A DNA stretch of 64,000 nt from Argentina anserina (lineage: Eukaryota; Streptophyta; Magnoliopsida; Rosales; Rosaceae), in the NCBI RefSeq assembly GCF_933775445.1, contig NC_065875.1, forward strand, positions 5,593,001 to 5,657,000, read 5' to 3'. The notes beneath the pieces are model-generated. The model ran no database searches, was not told the DNA's origin, and saw only the letters and a program-made list of their open reading frames with translations. How positions within the stretch are numbered: position 1 is the first letter of the stretch; each line of letters starts with the position of its first letter. Both the position numbers and the translations under genes were made by a program. Below are positions 37,301 through 49,477 of the stretch, piece by piece.

Positions 37301-39277
37301 TATGTCAGATCCAGATGAAACAACCGGCCCCTCAGAGACCCCCGACCAATTACCTTTCCGGTGAGAAGATCCCGAAATATCACATACATAGGAAAAAAGG
37401 TCACAGAACACTGAGCGTCAACGTTCAATTGGGGAACATATATCAAATGATGAGATAAAGCAAGTACATAGAGCACATTGTGAAGCTCTATGGTGGGAGT
37501 AATATGAACGGACCATGTCCCTAACACGGGGAATGCCTCACCATTAGCATTAGTAACATAGGGTACGGGTGGAGTGGACAATACGGTAAAATAAGATTTG
37601 TCATAAGTCATATGATTAGATGCACCAGAATCAATAATCCGTGTATCAAAACTAACAAAGTTAGAAAAATATTGAAAGCCATACCAATTTAACCACGACC
37701 AGCGATGGAGGCTACAGGTGGTCATCCAGCGGTGTGATGATCATGCCCAACCACACCATAGATATCTGGTTCTGGAACAATTGAATAGCTACTTTTGACT
37801 GGGGACGAGAATTAGGCCTCTTAGGCCTAAGGTGTGGATACAATTTCCAACAGGTCGCACAAGCATGGTTAGTATCATGGTAATAAGAGCAAGGAGGGCG
37901 GGGCTGATTCCCGAAGCCTTGTGGTGGTCCTTGTTGTTGAAGTGGAACTGAAGTTGCTTGCGGAAGAGGTGGCGCCGGAAGAATACTCTCATGCTGAGAC
38001 TCATCCTTTCAGATATAGATGAAAGCGGTGAGAAGGCTAGGTGGTTCGGTCATTCGGAGCAATTCGCCTTTCGCACTGGTATGATTTGTATTGAGACCTT
38101 TCAGGAAATGGTGAACTCGTTCAAGCTCCTTCTCCTTTTGGTACCAAACAATATCATCTTTATTTTTGATCATGTAAGGACGTTTCACATCAATCTCAGC
38201 CCAAATATTCTTCAGTTTGGTGAAATAGTGCGCCACCGGTTGCCCATCCTGGTGTAATGCCAAAGCTATGCACATTAACTCATGAACTTGTATGAAATCA
38301 GAGTCATTAGTATATAAGTCGGCCAGTGTCTCTCATAATGCCTGCGCAGTGGCACATGCCTCCACCAGATCAACTATCTCGTCATTCATAGATTTCCACA
38401 AAACGGACATGACAAGACCATCGTCGTCGTCCCATTTATTGTAGGCAACAATATCCTCATGACTAGGAGCCTTACTGACGCCGGTGACATGCCCCATCTT
38501 GTGCATGCCGCGAAGATGAGCAGCTATAAGTCGTTTCCATTTGCGGAAATTGGTTCCGTTGAGTTTGGCGCCCCCAAATGAACCATTGTCAGAACCCTTG
38601 ACAAATATTTCGAATGTCGGAACATCATGGATCTGAAAACCCTCCGCTTCGTGTCCAGAACCCATTGAAAAAGGATCTGTCTTCGGTGCACTTGCACTGT
38701 TGGTGAATATGCACTGACAGGAAAAAGCTGCAGAATCTGGCCGGACCGGGTCAGGTCGAGTTGACCTGGTCGGGTCGGGTCAAGTTGAGTTGACCGGGTC
38801 AGTTTGAGATGACCGGGTCGGGTTGCGTCGAAGCTGGGCTGGGCCGAGTCGAAGTTGGGCCGGGCCGGGTAGGAGCGAAAAGAAGCCGGGTCGGGCGGTG
38901 CGGAGAGAGGCCAACTCGAGATGAAAAAGAACGGTTGCTGGAGAGGAGCAGCGCCGGAGGAGCGGTCGAGCGGCGTCGGAGAGCAGCAGCACCCGAGGAG
39001 AGGACATGCAGTCTCCTCCGGCGACGTCGGGGAGGAGGGATGGCGACGTCGAGGAGCGCCGGAGGGCAGCGGGGTAGAGCCGGACGGGAGGAGGCAGCGA
39101 TGAGCAGCGGGCGGTGACCGTCCGGAAAAAAGAGAGAAAAACCCAGAAAATCGGCTCCGATACCAAGTTGAAACAAATTGCTTGTAATTGGTTAATGAAT
39201 TCATACACAAATTAATCATATATATACCCTAATCTAACACTAATTACTCTGTGATTCACGCCGGATTCACGCCGACA
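34322..39277 (-). mobile_element. Ty1/copia retrotransposon, degenerate (4,956 bp)
   Basis: The 112-bp LTRs (34322-34433 and 39166-39277) differ at about six positions. They are flanked by a perfect CTTCC duplication (34317-34321, 39278-39282). On the minus strand the primer site TGGTATCGGAGCC (39165-39153) directly follows the 5' LTR, and a polypurine tract TTGAGGGGGAG directly precedes the 3' LTR. The leader at 38.7-39.15 kb is GC-rich with repeated GACCGGGTC motifs. The element lies in coding exon 1 of the NLE pseudogene. Confidence 0.95.
34441..38665 (-). pseudogene. Copia gag-pol, broken by stops and frameshifts
   Basis: Read on the minus strand: gag from 38665 (LNGTNFRKWKRLIAAHLRG, WKSMNDEIVDLV); gag-pre-integrase (LWHHRLEHPSF, about 37230); integrase with HSDVLGP, LRSDNGGG and YTPEQNGVSERKN (37.05-36.73 kb), the D, D and E regions; reverse transcriptase ([19 protein letters not shown], 35.6 kb); RNase H (GFTDADWAGN, AEAEYRGMAQ, CDNKAAIDI), ending KLGMVDMYAPT at 34441. 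At 35381-35383 the usual YVDD reads YVND, removing a catalytic Asp. Several frameshifts split the polyprotein into at least seven frames, so the copy is dead. The lineage within copia is unassigned. Confidence 0.9.
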
Positions 39278-39319
39278 CTTCCCAACTGCTTCAACTTCCA
39301 CGCCCATTTCAACTATTTA

Positions 39320-40125
39320 GAAAATATCAAATTGGAGAAAAAGAAGGAGCCTTTGTTAGGGTTTAAGGTTCTCTCATCCAAATTTCAGGGTTTATATATG
39401 TTACTCTTTTTTACCCGAATGGGTTTTGCCCAATTACCCACCCGACTTACTCTTCTGTTTCTTTCTTTTTTCTTAGGAAATTGCAATTGCAAATAGAACC
39501 CCCTCTTCTTTTTCTTTTCCTCTCTGTCTTTCTAGTCTGTCTCATGATCGAGATCATCTTATGGATGGGCACAATCCATGATTTTTTTTAGTTCACTATT
39601 AATTTTGTTGGACAAATAATTCTTTACCCGATTACCTCCTGAGGTTACCATCCGAGTCTTTCATATGCATTCTCGTCTTGGCCTACTCTGTTAGGTTCGA
39701 TTACAGTTATATATAATACATTCTAAAAGACTATAACTGCATAATAACTCCTAATTGATAACTATTAAATACCTACTGAACTGGGCCATAAGGCCTTATT
39801 CTTCCTACTAATATGGGCTTAACCCTACATAATAGTCTACTGGTAATTACAAATACAAAAGAACATCCTAACATACTCTCTCTCCCCGAAACCCTAATTT
39901 CGTTAGCACCTACCGTAACTACCACAGCGACAGCGGCAGACAGTTTCACCACCTCTTTTTTTTTTTTTAAATCAACGAAGGTGACGAGACTCCAACACCC
40001 ACGGTTGGAAAAATGGTGAATTTCACTATTTATTCTAAACCAATTTAATTAAAGAAATTTGAGTGAACAAACTTAAATTTGTAATAATAAATATGAACTT
40101 GTATTCACTGGTATTAAGAGCTACA
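39320..40125. other. Intergenic upstream of the NLE pseudogene
   Basis: Probably the old NLE promoter region followed by unrelated AT-rich sequence. No gene is recognised. A T-run occupies about 39957-39968. The stretch 40.05-40.13 kb resembles sequence just upstream of the LTR at 12.48 kb, suggesting that the repeat extends further left than annotated. Confidence 0.4.
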
Positions 40126-40129
40126 AAAC

Positions 40130-40357
40130 GTATATTTATCTGGGTAAATTGGTTATGGTGTGAATAAGAAATTATCACTGTAAACGTGAAAACTATTTGA
40201 ATTCCGGAATGTGTGACAACTTAACAACTTTGATTTTGTAACGTCAGATTCAATACGATTAAATTATGTAACGACAGATTCAATGAGATTGAATTATGTA
40301 ACTGTCGAATTCATTGTGTAACCGTCAAACGGATGAAATGAAATTCATTGAGGTAAC
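40130..40357 (+). repeat. Left part of a copia-type LTR split by CACTA
   Basis: The block GGTGTGAATAAGAAATTATCACTG matches the 12.48-kb LTR (GGGTGAATAAGAAATTGTCAC). TGTAACGTC/TGTAACCGTC repeats follow up to the insertion point. The sequence resumes at 52492 beyond the CACTA element, with TAACGTTTG/TAACGGTCATAACG continuing the same pattern. Confidence 0.6.
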
Positions 40358-40899
40358 CACTACCAGAATAAAAGACTTAAGGTGGGTCGTGTAACGTCTT
40401 AGACGAGGAACTGTATCAAATTCTTCGTCTAAGTAGAAAATTAGCCGACGAAGACTCTTTCGTCCTGTTTATATCTACTTGACGAATAAGTTTGTCTTCT
40501 AAGATCTATTATGTCGAGTAGTTCTACACTTAGGTGACGAATATAGTGGTCATTTTGAATTTAAGTCGACGAAATTGTTCGTGATGTAAAATTTAAAGAG
40601 ACTATTTTTGAGACGACGAAATTTTGCATTTCGTGAGGTATGCTTGTTTGCTTAGGCGACGAAACTATTAAAAACCTCATGTATCATAAATTGTTTAATG
40701 TATAAATAAAGAGCAGAAAAAAATTACTTAATATTTATAAATATATTTGTTCATACAAAGTAGGTAATATATAAGTAGTTGCCAAGTTTTACCCTAGGTC
40801 ATATACAAAAAGAAGGAATATGCTAACACATACTCTTCACTGATATGATGCAGCTGCAGCTTCCCTAATCAACTATGAAAAAAATGCCAAGGACAAAGT

Positions 40900-43209
40900 C
40901 TATGACACTAGCTAGCTACCACCACCACTGAGGGAGTTTGTAATTGGCTGAGATGGATTGCTTGCAGTCCACATCTCCTCCAAACGCTTGATATGCTCCA
41001 TGGCCTCTAGGTTCTTCTCCTTAGCCTTTCGGGCGTCCTCCTTGGCTTCTCGGGCCTCCTGCTCGGCTCGTGTGGGTCGCTCTTTGGTCTCTCAGCCTTC
41101 CTCTTCCAAACGCGCAGCCCTACTTAAAGCCTCTTGAATAATCGCATTGGTCGATATTGAGGATTGACCACCTGTAGTGGAAGCATTTGATGATTGAGAG
41201 GTGACCCCAAAAGTTGCTCTTCCCACACCCCAAACCTCTTTTTTGTTTCGTGGTCCTAATGAATTTTAAAAAAAACTTCAACTTGTGTCGGCTCATCAAA
41301 ATAGTGTACAATTTGGTCATCGAGAACCTTAAACTCATCCCTCACTTTGGCTGTCACCCTATCAACCTCATGTCTGATCTTTTGCTGCATTTAATTTGAA
41401 AAATGCAGTTCAATGACTCCACTTGCATATATTGGTACACATATATATAATCACATTCATCACTACCACTTATATATTGCTGCACAGACATATCATCACA
41501 TCTATCACTAGTTGATTGTTGCACACACATTTGTACCTATGTCAAGATGAAGCCACCATCCTATCTAAAAGACAAAACGAGAAAGACCTTTTCATATCAA
41601 AGTTACAAATGTCAAACTTAGTTTACTCTTTATTTTTCCAAATAACAGTGATATTTTCTTGATGTGAGACCTAATTAAATTACAAAAACTGAATACATTC
41701 ATATGAACAAGCAAATGCATATAATTATTCACATATTTCAGGAAACAAGTGGCAACTTACTATATTTTTAATTGCTTCCGGGTGATCAGCAAGATACACA
41801 AGCTCGTAATTCTTAAGTAGGGCCATCGGTTTTCCCTTTTTCTTCAACTCAAGCGCCCCATAGATGAAAGGTGTCGGGCCTGTTGTGTGGTGCAATTTCT
41901 TCTCACCCCGGTTCTTGGTGTTGGCTTCTGATTGCCTCTGCATAATTTATAGAAGATATACAATGCACTTACTTAGTGGTTATCTCAAAATTATAACTGT
42001 TAAACATACTATTGAGAAATTAATAGTAGAACATAACATGGTATTTAGTGCACACATTTGCTAATCAATCTAAAATAGTAGCATATGAAAAAAATGACAG
42101 TAGCAAATTTGTTACAGTAGCAGTATCAAATTTGTTACAGTAACAACATCAAATTTGTTACAGTAACAACAGCAAATGTGGGACCAAACTTGATCATGAA
42201 ATAGCAAATTACTTACAATGACAACAATTGTAGCCTTCACTAGTTGATCATGAAAGTAAATTAGAAAATCAAGGAAATTAATATACCTTGAACTCAGGAG
42301 ATTCAAAGTGTCCTAACATCCACTTCCACTCCTCCTTCCTATGTTTAAACTCTTTTAGTATTATATTAGGGGTTTCCTTATTGCGGTTTGTTTTGATCCA
42401 ACTCTTCCATTTACAGTAGATAGAGGCAGCATGGTCGTGGATCCACTTGACCATCTTCTTATCATTCCAATCAATGTCATAATATAACTGCAAGTCATAT
42501 ATAAATATTTCAGCCCAATTCATGAGTTTTAAGACAAAAACAGTTTCTTTAATACAAAACACATTGAAGACTTGGTTTTAGCTAACCTTGAGTTCATCTA
42601 GCAGCTTCTCCCTCTCTTCATCCTCGTGCTCCCACGAAGAAGGTTTTGTCATAGGAATAATGTCTCTCACAATGTGGCCTACATCATGAGTAAGCCAACT
42701 ATTTTTACCTCTAGTGTTTGGTCCGTGCAAGAACTCGCTGTCGAAGACAAATTTAACCTTCTCACCATGCACTCTCCAATGGTCATAGGCTTTTATCCTT
42801 TCATCAACCCCCGAATGCGTTTTAGGGGTGGTGCTGCCACACAAAAAAAGGACAAACAATTAATCGCATGGTATACTTAAAGGGAATTCAAAAATAGGCT
42901 TAAAAGGATTTTATATACACTTAAACACATATTATTTAAAGATGAATATAGTATAGGATTACCTCCATCTTCATGAGGATGAGGTAAGCGTCGAATACTG
43001 TAGGTGCCTTCATCATTACTTTCAGGATTTGAATCTGATGCACCCGGGTTTGAACTGTCAACAGGGAGCAGGGGAGAGATAGGTGGTCTTGAACCAGGGG
43101 CCGGCGCTGTCCTTATTGGCTGTGAAGGGCCATTTACTAAGCTGGCCATCTTGAAGAAGCGCTCAAATGCCTCTTGTTGTTGTTTTCTCTTCCCATTCGT
43201 TAGCGGCAT
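40900..43209 (-). pseudogene. CACTA TnpA-like gene (Ptta/En/Spm, Transposase_24 type)
   Basis: Minus-strand exon-like pieces: 43209-42940 (MPLTNGKRKQQQEAF, then a Pro-rich linker), about 42850-42578 (VHGEKVKFVFDSEF, IVRDIIPMTKPSSW), about 42490-42287 (WKSWIKTNRNKE, EWKWMLGHFESPEF), 41943-41764 (RQSEANTKNRGEKKLHHTTG, with YGALELKKKG) and about 41390-40900 (a charged helix with HEVDRVTAKV). The pattern SEANTKNR with HTTG is characteristic of the plant En/Spm transposase family that binds subterminal repeats. The last part is interrupted by stops. Intron borders are only partly resolved. Confidence 0.7.
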
Positions 43210-44269
43210 CTTTCCTGTATTTTCAATTATGGAATCACAATCACAAAAAAAAAAAACCAGTCATCCCACAGGAAAGTAAAGAAACAAGCATATATACAAC
43301 TGTTGGAATGAGTCTGAAAAAAACATAACAATTCAGTTATTTCCAAGGATAACATTAACACATAAACACATATTTCCCACATCAACCAGCTGTTCATTTT
43401 AACAATAACAATCAAAACTTCAACTCCCTCTAATGTTTCAAATTTCAAACAATCAATAAAGCAATATCACAACCCTGATATAGAAAAAAAAAAGAGGAAA
43501 CTACACATGTACATGTTACAAATGCAAGAACTTAGAATAGTTACATAGCAGAGGTCAATCAAGCATAGCTGAATAACAAAACCAAAATGAACACAGTGAA
43601 AGGGAAAGAACTGAAAAAAGAGGTACTCAACTTCGATATCTTTCAGTCCAAAAACATTACAAAAAGCTCCTTAAATCTCTTCAGTAACACATGAAAAAAA
43701 ACTGTATAACTAACCCGGAAAAAGTTCGAAACATTGGTAAGATGAAACTGTGCGCAATAAAGTAACAGCCATAAGGAAAGAGGAACCCATTTCAGTTTGG
43801 GAAACCTAGATTTCAAATTCAAAGCTTAACTAGTTCATTCCGATTCGATTTAGTCAAAGAATATATGGAGGAAAGAACGACAACCCAATGATAGTGATTT
43901 CAATCAAAATAAGAAATCAATTGTAGGATTTTACCTTGTCTGGTAGACTCTCCCTAAAACCGATTTGATTCAAAGATTTGGGTGCAGGTTTCGATTCAAA
44001 GATTTGGGTGTAGGTTGGAGGTGACAGGATCGACCGCCATCAGCTTGTCGATGGAGGTGATCGATTTAGTTGCGTCACCGCTGGGTTGTGGACTGATGTG
44101 CTGCGAGAAGGTTTTGGGGATTTTGAGAATGAGAGAGAGAGTCGAAGTGTGGATCGAGTTGGAACTGACTGAGGATGAAAGTGTGATATAAATTTTAGGG
44201 GTTTTGATCAAGTATAAATTTTCGCCTCAAATAAAATGGGGGAAATTAAACCGCCAAATATTTTGGCCA

Positions 44270-44800
44270 CATAGCCTACGAAAATGCCATTGTTCGTCGG
44301 CTATGTTTTTGTGAAGAGCAGACATTGTTCATGTCTAGGCGAATAGCTCAGAATAGGGCGAATGATACGTTTTCGGAAAGGGAACGGCGCCAGTAACCAA
44401 ACATGTCTGCTTTTTCGGGCATCGGAGGTCGTTTAGGCCCTCAAAATCAGCTTTTAGTGTTTTCCAAAATTATTTTGGATTTTGTTTGTTTTGGATTTTA
44501 TTTTATTTTAACCCATGGATTTGATTAGGATTTTATTAGCACCCTATGGTTTCGTTTTAGTATTTAAGCTACCTCCGATCTTGTGGTTGTATGAGACATA
44601 TTTCATATTATAAAACTTTTGAGTTCTCTCAATTTTCCTAATAGATTCGAGAAACCTTAGTCTTGTGGATTCGAGACTACCGTTAGTAAATTCTAACGGA
44701 TTAGTTTTACTGCATTATTTTTAATCATCGCTCTAGTGTATACTAAAATATTCATATATAATATTAAGGGTTTTAAATGTTATTAATAAAATATAGGAAT
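44270..44800. other. Spacer between the two CACTA genes, possible LTR scrap
   Basis: 44.27-44.37 kb has TTCGTCGGC/GGCGAAT motifs like the subterminal repeats. From 44.38 to 44.71 kb the sequence looks like part of an LTR (TAGTATTTAAGC, then GATTCGAGAAACC and GATTCGAGACTACC), but no partner or target duplication was found. No gene is recognised. Confidence 0.35.
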
Positions 44801-44852
44801 ATTAATTTGAGAAGTAGATTACACTTAATTAATATTAAAAAAAATAAAGTCA

Positions 44853-47800
44853 TTAATTAATTGTCTTCATTCCAATCCTCATCTTCTGTATCATTTGCCT
44901 CTGATTCCGTTGTGTACGATTCATTAAAGATGTTGTCTTCTGAAGCATAAATCCTTCATCAATGGCACCATGGTCTCCCTGCCTATTTTGAGATGTATAT
45001 TCATTTGGGATTGTGATGAATTGATCTCCTTGCACAAAGTGTAAGTGGTTGTTGATGCGAATATCATCTAAACCAAATATTTGAGATGGGGAAGACTCTT
45101 GATATGGTTCATGAACTTCGTCGTTGTCCTCTTCAGCATCAAGTTCTTCACCACCGGAAAGTGTGGTCTCACTCCATATATTCCTATGTGACATAAAGTT
45201 AACCACTTTCCAAGGAGGACCAGCTTTAGGATCATCGAGATAGAACACTTGTTTTGCCATGGTGGCGAGAATAAATGGCTCAGTGTCGTACCAGCTTGTC
45301 TCTGTATTCACTGATAACATACCATAATTCATCTTCGTACTCCTCGGCACATTCAGATTAGTATTGAACCATTTACACTTGAACAGTATAACGCTCATAT
45401 TTCCATACATTAATTCGACAACGGCAAGTAGCACTCTGTAGTAGGGAAAGTTGTCCCCATGTACCATGACCCCATAGTTTTGGGTTTTGTGGTTTATATC
45501 TCGTTGAAGTGTTACAAACTTCACACCGTTGACAAAACATCCCGCATGCACACTGTGGTGGTTTGGCTGGCACGCCAAATGGTACAATTCTGGTAAGCAC
45601 CATTTACTATTCTGTTGTCTTAGGCTTCTCATCTACAAAATGGTGTCATAAATACATTAAAAGTGAAATTATTAAATTATTAAAATGGACAATTATTTTG
45701 CAAGCTTGTTAATAAACGTACCCATGTTAGAAAGTAATAGTGAAACTTTCTTTTATGCGTCACGTTAGGCCTCCGATATTTTGGATTGGCTTTAATGAGC
45801 TTTAAATAATCATCAAGGAAATACTGAGCTTCTTTGGAGTGTTGTAGTACACACCAATGAGCTTCAGCTAGCTCAGGATCACTTAATCTCTCAAAATTTG
45901 GTAAAGTACCAAAGTGTCGTACCTCTTCTGAAACAACTGAAAGATTGAAGTGTTGTTTGGTACTAGCCATGGTTGAAGGTTCCACCCCATCACTATTTTA
46001 GAGATATAAGTTGCAATAGATCACACATTCATCTGCAATGCATGACTCCGCTATCGATCCTTCTGGGTTACTCTTGCTTTTACATAATCTTTTGTACTGC
46101 CTCAGTTGTCTAAAATTACACAATTAGTATAGTGTTGTTGTGAAGTGTAATTAAGGGCATAAAAATGATGTAAAGATTTGCACCTTTCTTGGGGTACATC
46201 CAGGCAAGATTTGTCCAGGAAAATGGACCATCAGGTGGATCATAATGACAAAGAAAGCGGGCGGAAAAACCCGCTCGAATTTGCACAAGATGTACACAAT
46301 GTCTTCTTTCAATATAATAACTTCTAACTTCTTGAGCTCTTTAGCACATAGCTTTTGAAAGAACCGACACAGTACTATTATACGTTCCACCACATCTGGA
46401 TGCAAATAGAGTTGAATTATAACTGGAAGAAGTCGTTGCAACAAAACATGACAGTCATGAGTCTTCAATCCGCAAAACTTATTTTCTCGCTCTCTAATCC
46501 ACCGAGATATATTACATGCATACCCATGAGGATACTTACTCCTTTAAACCAGATGAATACATATCTCTTCAAAGTTGGATGCATAGTGTAAGGAGCAAGG
46601 GGTAATTTCGTCACTGACCCCTTCTTTACTGGCCACAAATATTCTCGTATTTTTAGCTTTTTTAGATCCTCGTGCGCTTTCACAGTATCCTTATTACTGT
46701 ATTTATGACTGAGAGTTGTTCCCATAATGATATTAGCTACATTCCCCTAGATGTGCATGACATCTAGGGCGTGTCTCAATACCGATTTCGACCAGTAAGG
46801 TAAATAATAGAATCTACTTTTGTGTGTAAAACACATCATATCATCTAGGCGAGTTGTTCCTGTTATAGCAAGATCACCACTCAACACTGCAAAATCAAAG
46901 GAATTCAGCATCTCCAAAATTTCATCACCAGACCAGACTCGGGGTTTAGTACGAAACTCGAATGTGCCATCAAATCCTTCTACATCCTACCGCCACGAGT
47001 GGTCAATTGGAAGCCATCTCTGGTGACCCAAGGAACACACCTTCCCAGCATGCCAATCAGAATGAACTTCATTCAAGCAGACCAGACATGCTTTGTACCC
47101 ATGCATAGCTTGAGACAACAACATCCCATAACCAGGAAAATCACTTATAATCCACATAACTGCTGCTCTCATAATGAATTAACTTCCACTGTGCCTCTCA
47201 AAAGTAAGGACTCCATTTTCCCACAATTTTAACAACTCATCGATCAATGGTTCTATATACACATCTAAACACTTTCCAGGAGACTTAGGACCATGAATTA
47301 ACAATGACATCATACTAAATTCCTTCTTCATACACATCCAAGGAGACAGGTTGTATGGCACAAGAATAATAGGCCATGTACTATGAGCCAAACTCATACT
47401 TCCAAAGGGATTGAATCCGTCTGTTGCAAGCCCGAGTCTTACATTTCGAACATCTGCTGCAAAATCAGGGAATGATCTAACAAAGGTTTTCCAAGCCTCG
47501 CCATCTGTAGGGTGTCTCAAAGTATTATCATCTACCCTTCTTTCCTCGTGTTATCTGATTTCACTTGAAGTGTGTCTAGACATATACAAATGCTTTAGCC
47601 TCGGAATCAAAGGGAAATGACAAAGCACCTTTACCGGAACACTGTTTTCCTTAATTGTACCTTCCTTCCACCTCGACTCGAAGCATATTGGACATTCATC
47701 AAGCTATGCTCTCGTTTTGTAAAACAGAACACAGTCATTCTTACACGCATGGATTTTATCATAGCCTAGGCCAAGGTCACCCAAAATATTGTGTACCTTG

Positions 47801-48412
47801 TAATAACTATCAGGGAGATTGTTTGGTTGAGGAAGCATATCCTTAACATTCTTCAACATATTGTCAAAAGCCTCATTTAACCACATGTTCTTCACTTTAA
47901 GCTGCATTTGTGACAAAATGGTCCCCAAAACAGTTTGAGGACTACCATCATATAGTGGAATCTGAACTCGTGCAAGTAGTCTAGTATACTTATCATAATC
48001 ATGAGTGTTGGTGTACGGAAGCACATGAACTGTGTTAGTAGTTGTATCATAAACTGCCTCCTCCTCATGCGTTGGAACAAATGTAGGAAAACTGTCCTGT
48101 AGAATGTTTATAGCTGGGTTCAAATGATCAAGCTCGAAACTACCACCAGATGTTCTGTTATAAGTAGATTCATGATCAACTACTTCGTCGTGCTTACTCC
48201 ATGTTGTATAACTACGCATTATACCATTGTTACTTAGGTGGTCATACATTTTTTTATCGTCTTCCACTTAGTATTGAGACATTTTAAGCACGAACACCTA
48301 TGTTGTTTCTTTCCATCACCATGTTCATGTACAAACTGTAGAAAATCAAGCACTCCTTGTTGGTACTCAATGCTCTCCTTTGATAAATGTATCCAACTCT
48401 TGTCTTTGTCCA
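44853..48412 (-). pseudogene. CACTA TnpD / TNP2 transposase with C-terminal DUF4218/DUF4216
   Basis: From 48412 the minus strand reads MDKDKSWIHLSKESIEY and CSCLKCLNTKW (transposase-associated domain). After a frameshift near 48270 it continues as YDHLSNNGIMRSYTTW. TNP2 follows: RNVRLGLATDGFNPFGSMS, STWPIILVPYNLSPWMCMK, VMWIISDFPGYGML and DVMHI. At least five in-frame stops lie at about 47703, 47550, 47178, 46985 and 46750, the last inside the DVMHI motif. DUF4218 (46.4-45.7 kb, HYYFLTWVRL at its end) and DUF4216 (45632-44853, NYGVMVHGD, YYRVLLAVVELMY, VFYLDDP) complete the usual domain order. The protein would cut and join element ends; this copy is inactive. Confidence 0.88.
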
Positions 48413-48429
48413 TATCCTGTTAATTACAT

Positions 48430-49470
48430 ATGAGAGATACAACAAATAATCACAAATCAAGTGTCACAAATATAAAATATTGTATTTTCTTTGATCTTGT
48501 TCATCACCTTATGCCTCTAGTTAGGGTTCTAATGCAGGCAAGAGCACAACACATTTTTTCACATTTCGTATAATTTTTGAATATCGATTTTAGTCCTCGG
48601 AAAAGTTTGACAGCATCTCCCTACAGTTTCCAAGTGCACAAATATATATACCTAGCTAGATGCACATAAGGTACAGTATTGGGAGACCCTATCAAAATAT
48701 ATACCCACGATCGAAATCGAATACTCAAGAATTATACGAAATGTGAATCAAAGTCTTGTGCTCTTGAACTGTCCAAAAATAGGACCATTCAAGAATTATA
48801 TATGATTCTTAAACGGGATTTGTAAGGAGTATATATATATATAAACAAAATCATAAATTAAATAACATAAATTTCATAATACAAAAATAATTCTTTATAT
48901 TAACTAATTTAACTTAATTTATAATTAAATTGCATAAATTTTAAAAAATTTACACAAATCAATTAACTTCACAACAATCAATAATGAGTATGTATAATAC
49001 ACACAAATAACATAATCACACAAAAATGCAACCAATATATGCCAGGTATTGTTCATTGGAATAGTACTAATCAGAAAAAATGGATGATATGGTAAGAAAG
49101 AATCAGAAAGAGAAGATACCAAGCTAGAATTTGATGGGTAATGATAGACTAAGCTGAGGATAAACCCGATTTGAAGAATTGAATATCTAACACTGAAAAT
49201 CGTCGGAAATTTGTGTGGGAGAACATTTTCATGTTCTTTCCTTTTTTTCACGATCTGAAAATAGAACCTGAACTTATAGTCATAATCTGACTTAGGTTAG
49301 GAACATTTTCCTCCCTTAAGACTTTTCATTCATCGCCTAAGAAATACATTTAGAGACAAAAGCATATTCGTCGTTTAGGACGTAAGTACACGACAAAAAA
49401 ATTTGTTTGTCATGTAAAAAGCATATGCTTAAACGAGGAAATACTCTTTCGTCGCCTAAATTTCAATACA
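48430..49470. other. CACTA 5' flank, subterminal repeats at its right part
   Basis: No gene; AT-rich. Towards 49.3-49.46 kb GACGAA/TTCGTCGCCTAA motifs appear. In element orientation this is the leader upstream of the TnpD start. Confidence 0.5.
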
Positions 49471-49477
49471 TTATTTG

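Larger units (their letters stand above)
31848..39307 (-). pseudogene. NLE1: Notchless (NLE) WD40 pseudogene, truncated and split by two copia elements
   Basis: Minus-strand exons: 1, 39307-39278 plus 34321-34200; 2, 32814-32733; 3, 32670-32583; 4, 32311-32186; 5, 31973 to about 31850. They encode VMCLLTDPNDTPL and VPYTFYIADKEL (NLE domain), YQPQAVFRIPPVNRC, then HSEAVFSVAYSPDG, ASGSGDTTVRLWDL (first WD repeat) and HKNWVLCIAWSADGKH. This is the order in plant Notchless, a 60S ribosome-assembly factor. A 4,956-bp copia splits exon 1 (CTTCC duplication) and a 1,136-bp copia sits in intron 1. A frameshift follows KVLKIV, another follows GKH, and all WD repeats beyond the second are missing. Introns are kept, so it arose by DNA duplication, not from mRNA. 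Confidence 0.85.

Noticed and set aside
38524..39219. Long overlapping frames of up to 231 codons in several registers
   Set aside because: They arise from the GC-rich repetitive leader of the copia. The real gag starts at 38665 in one frame, and the rest is composition.
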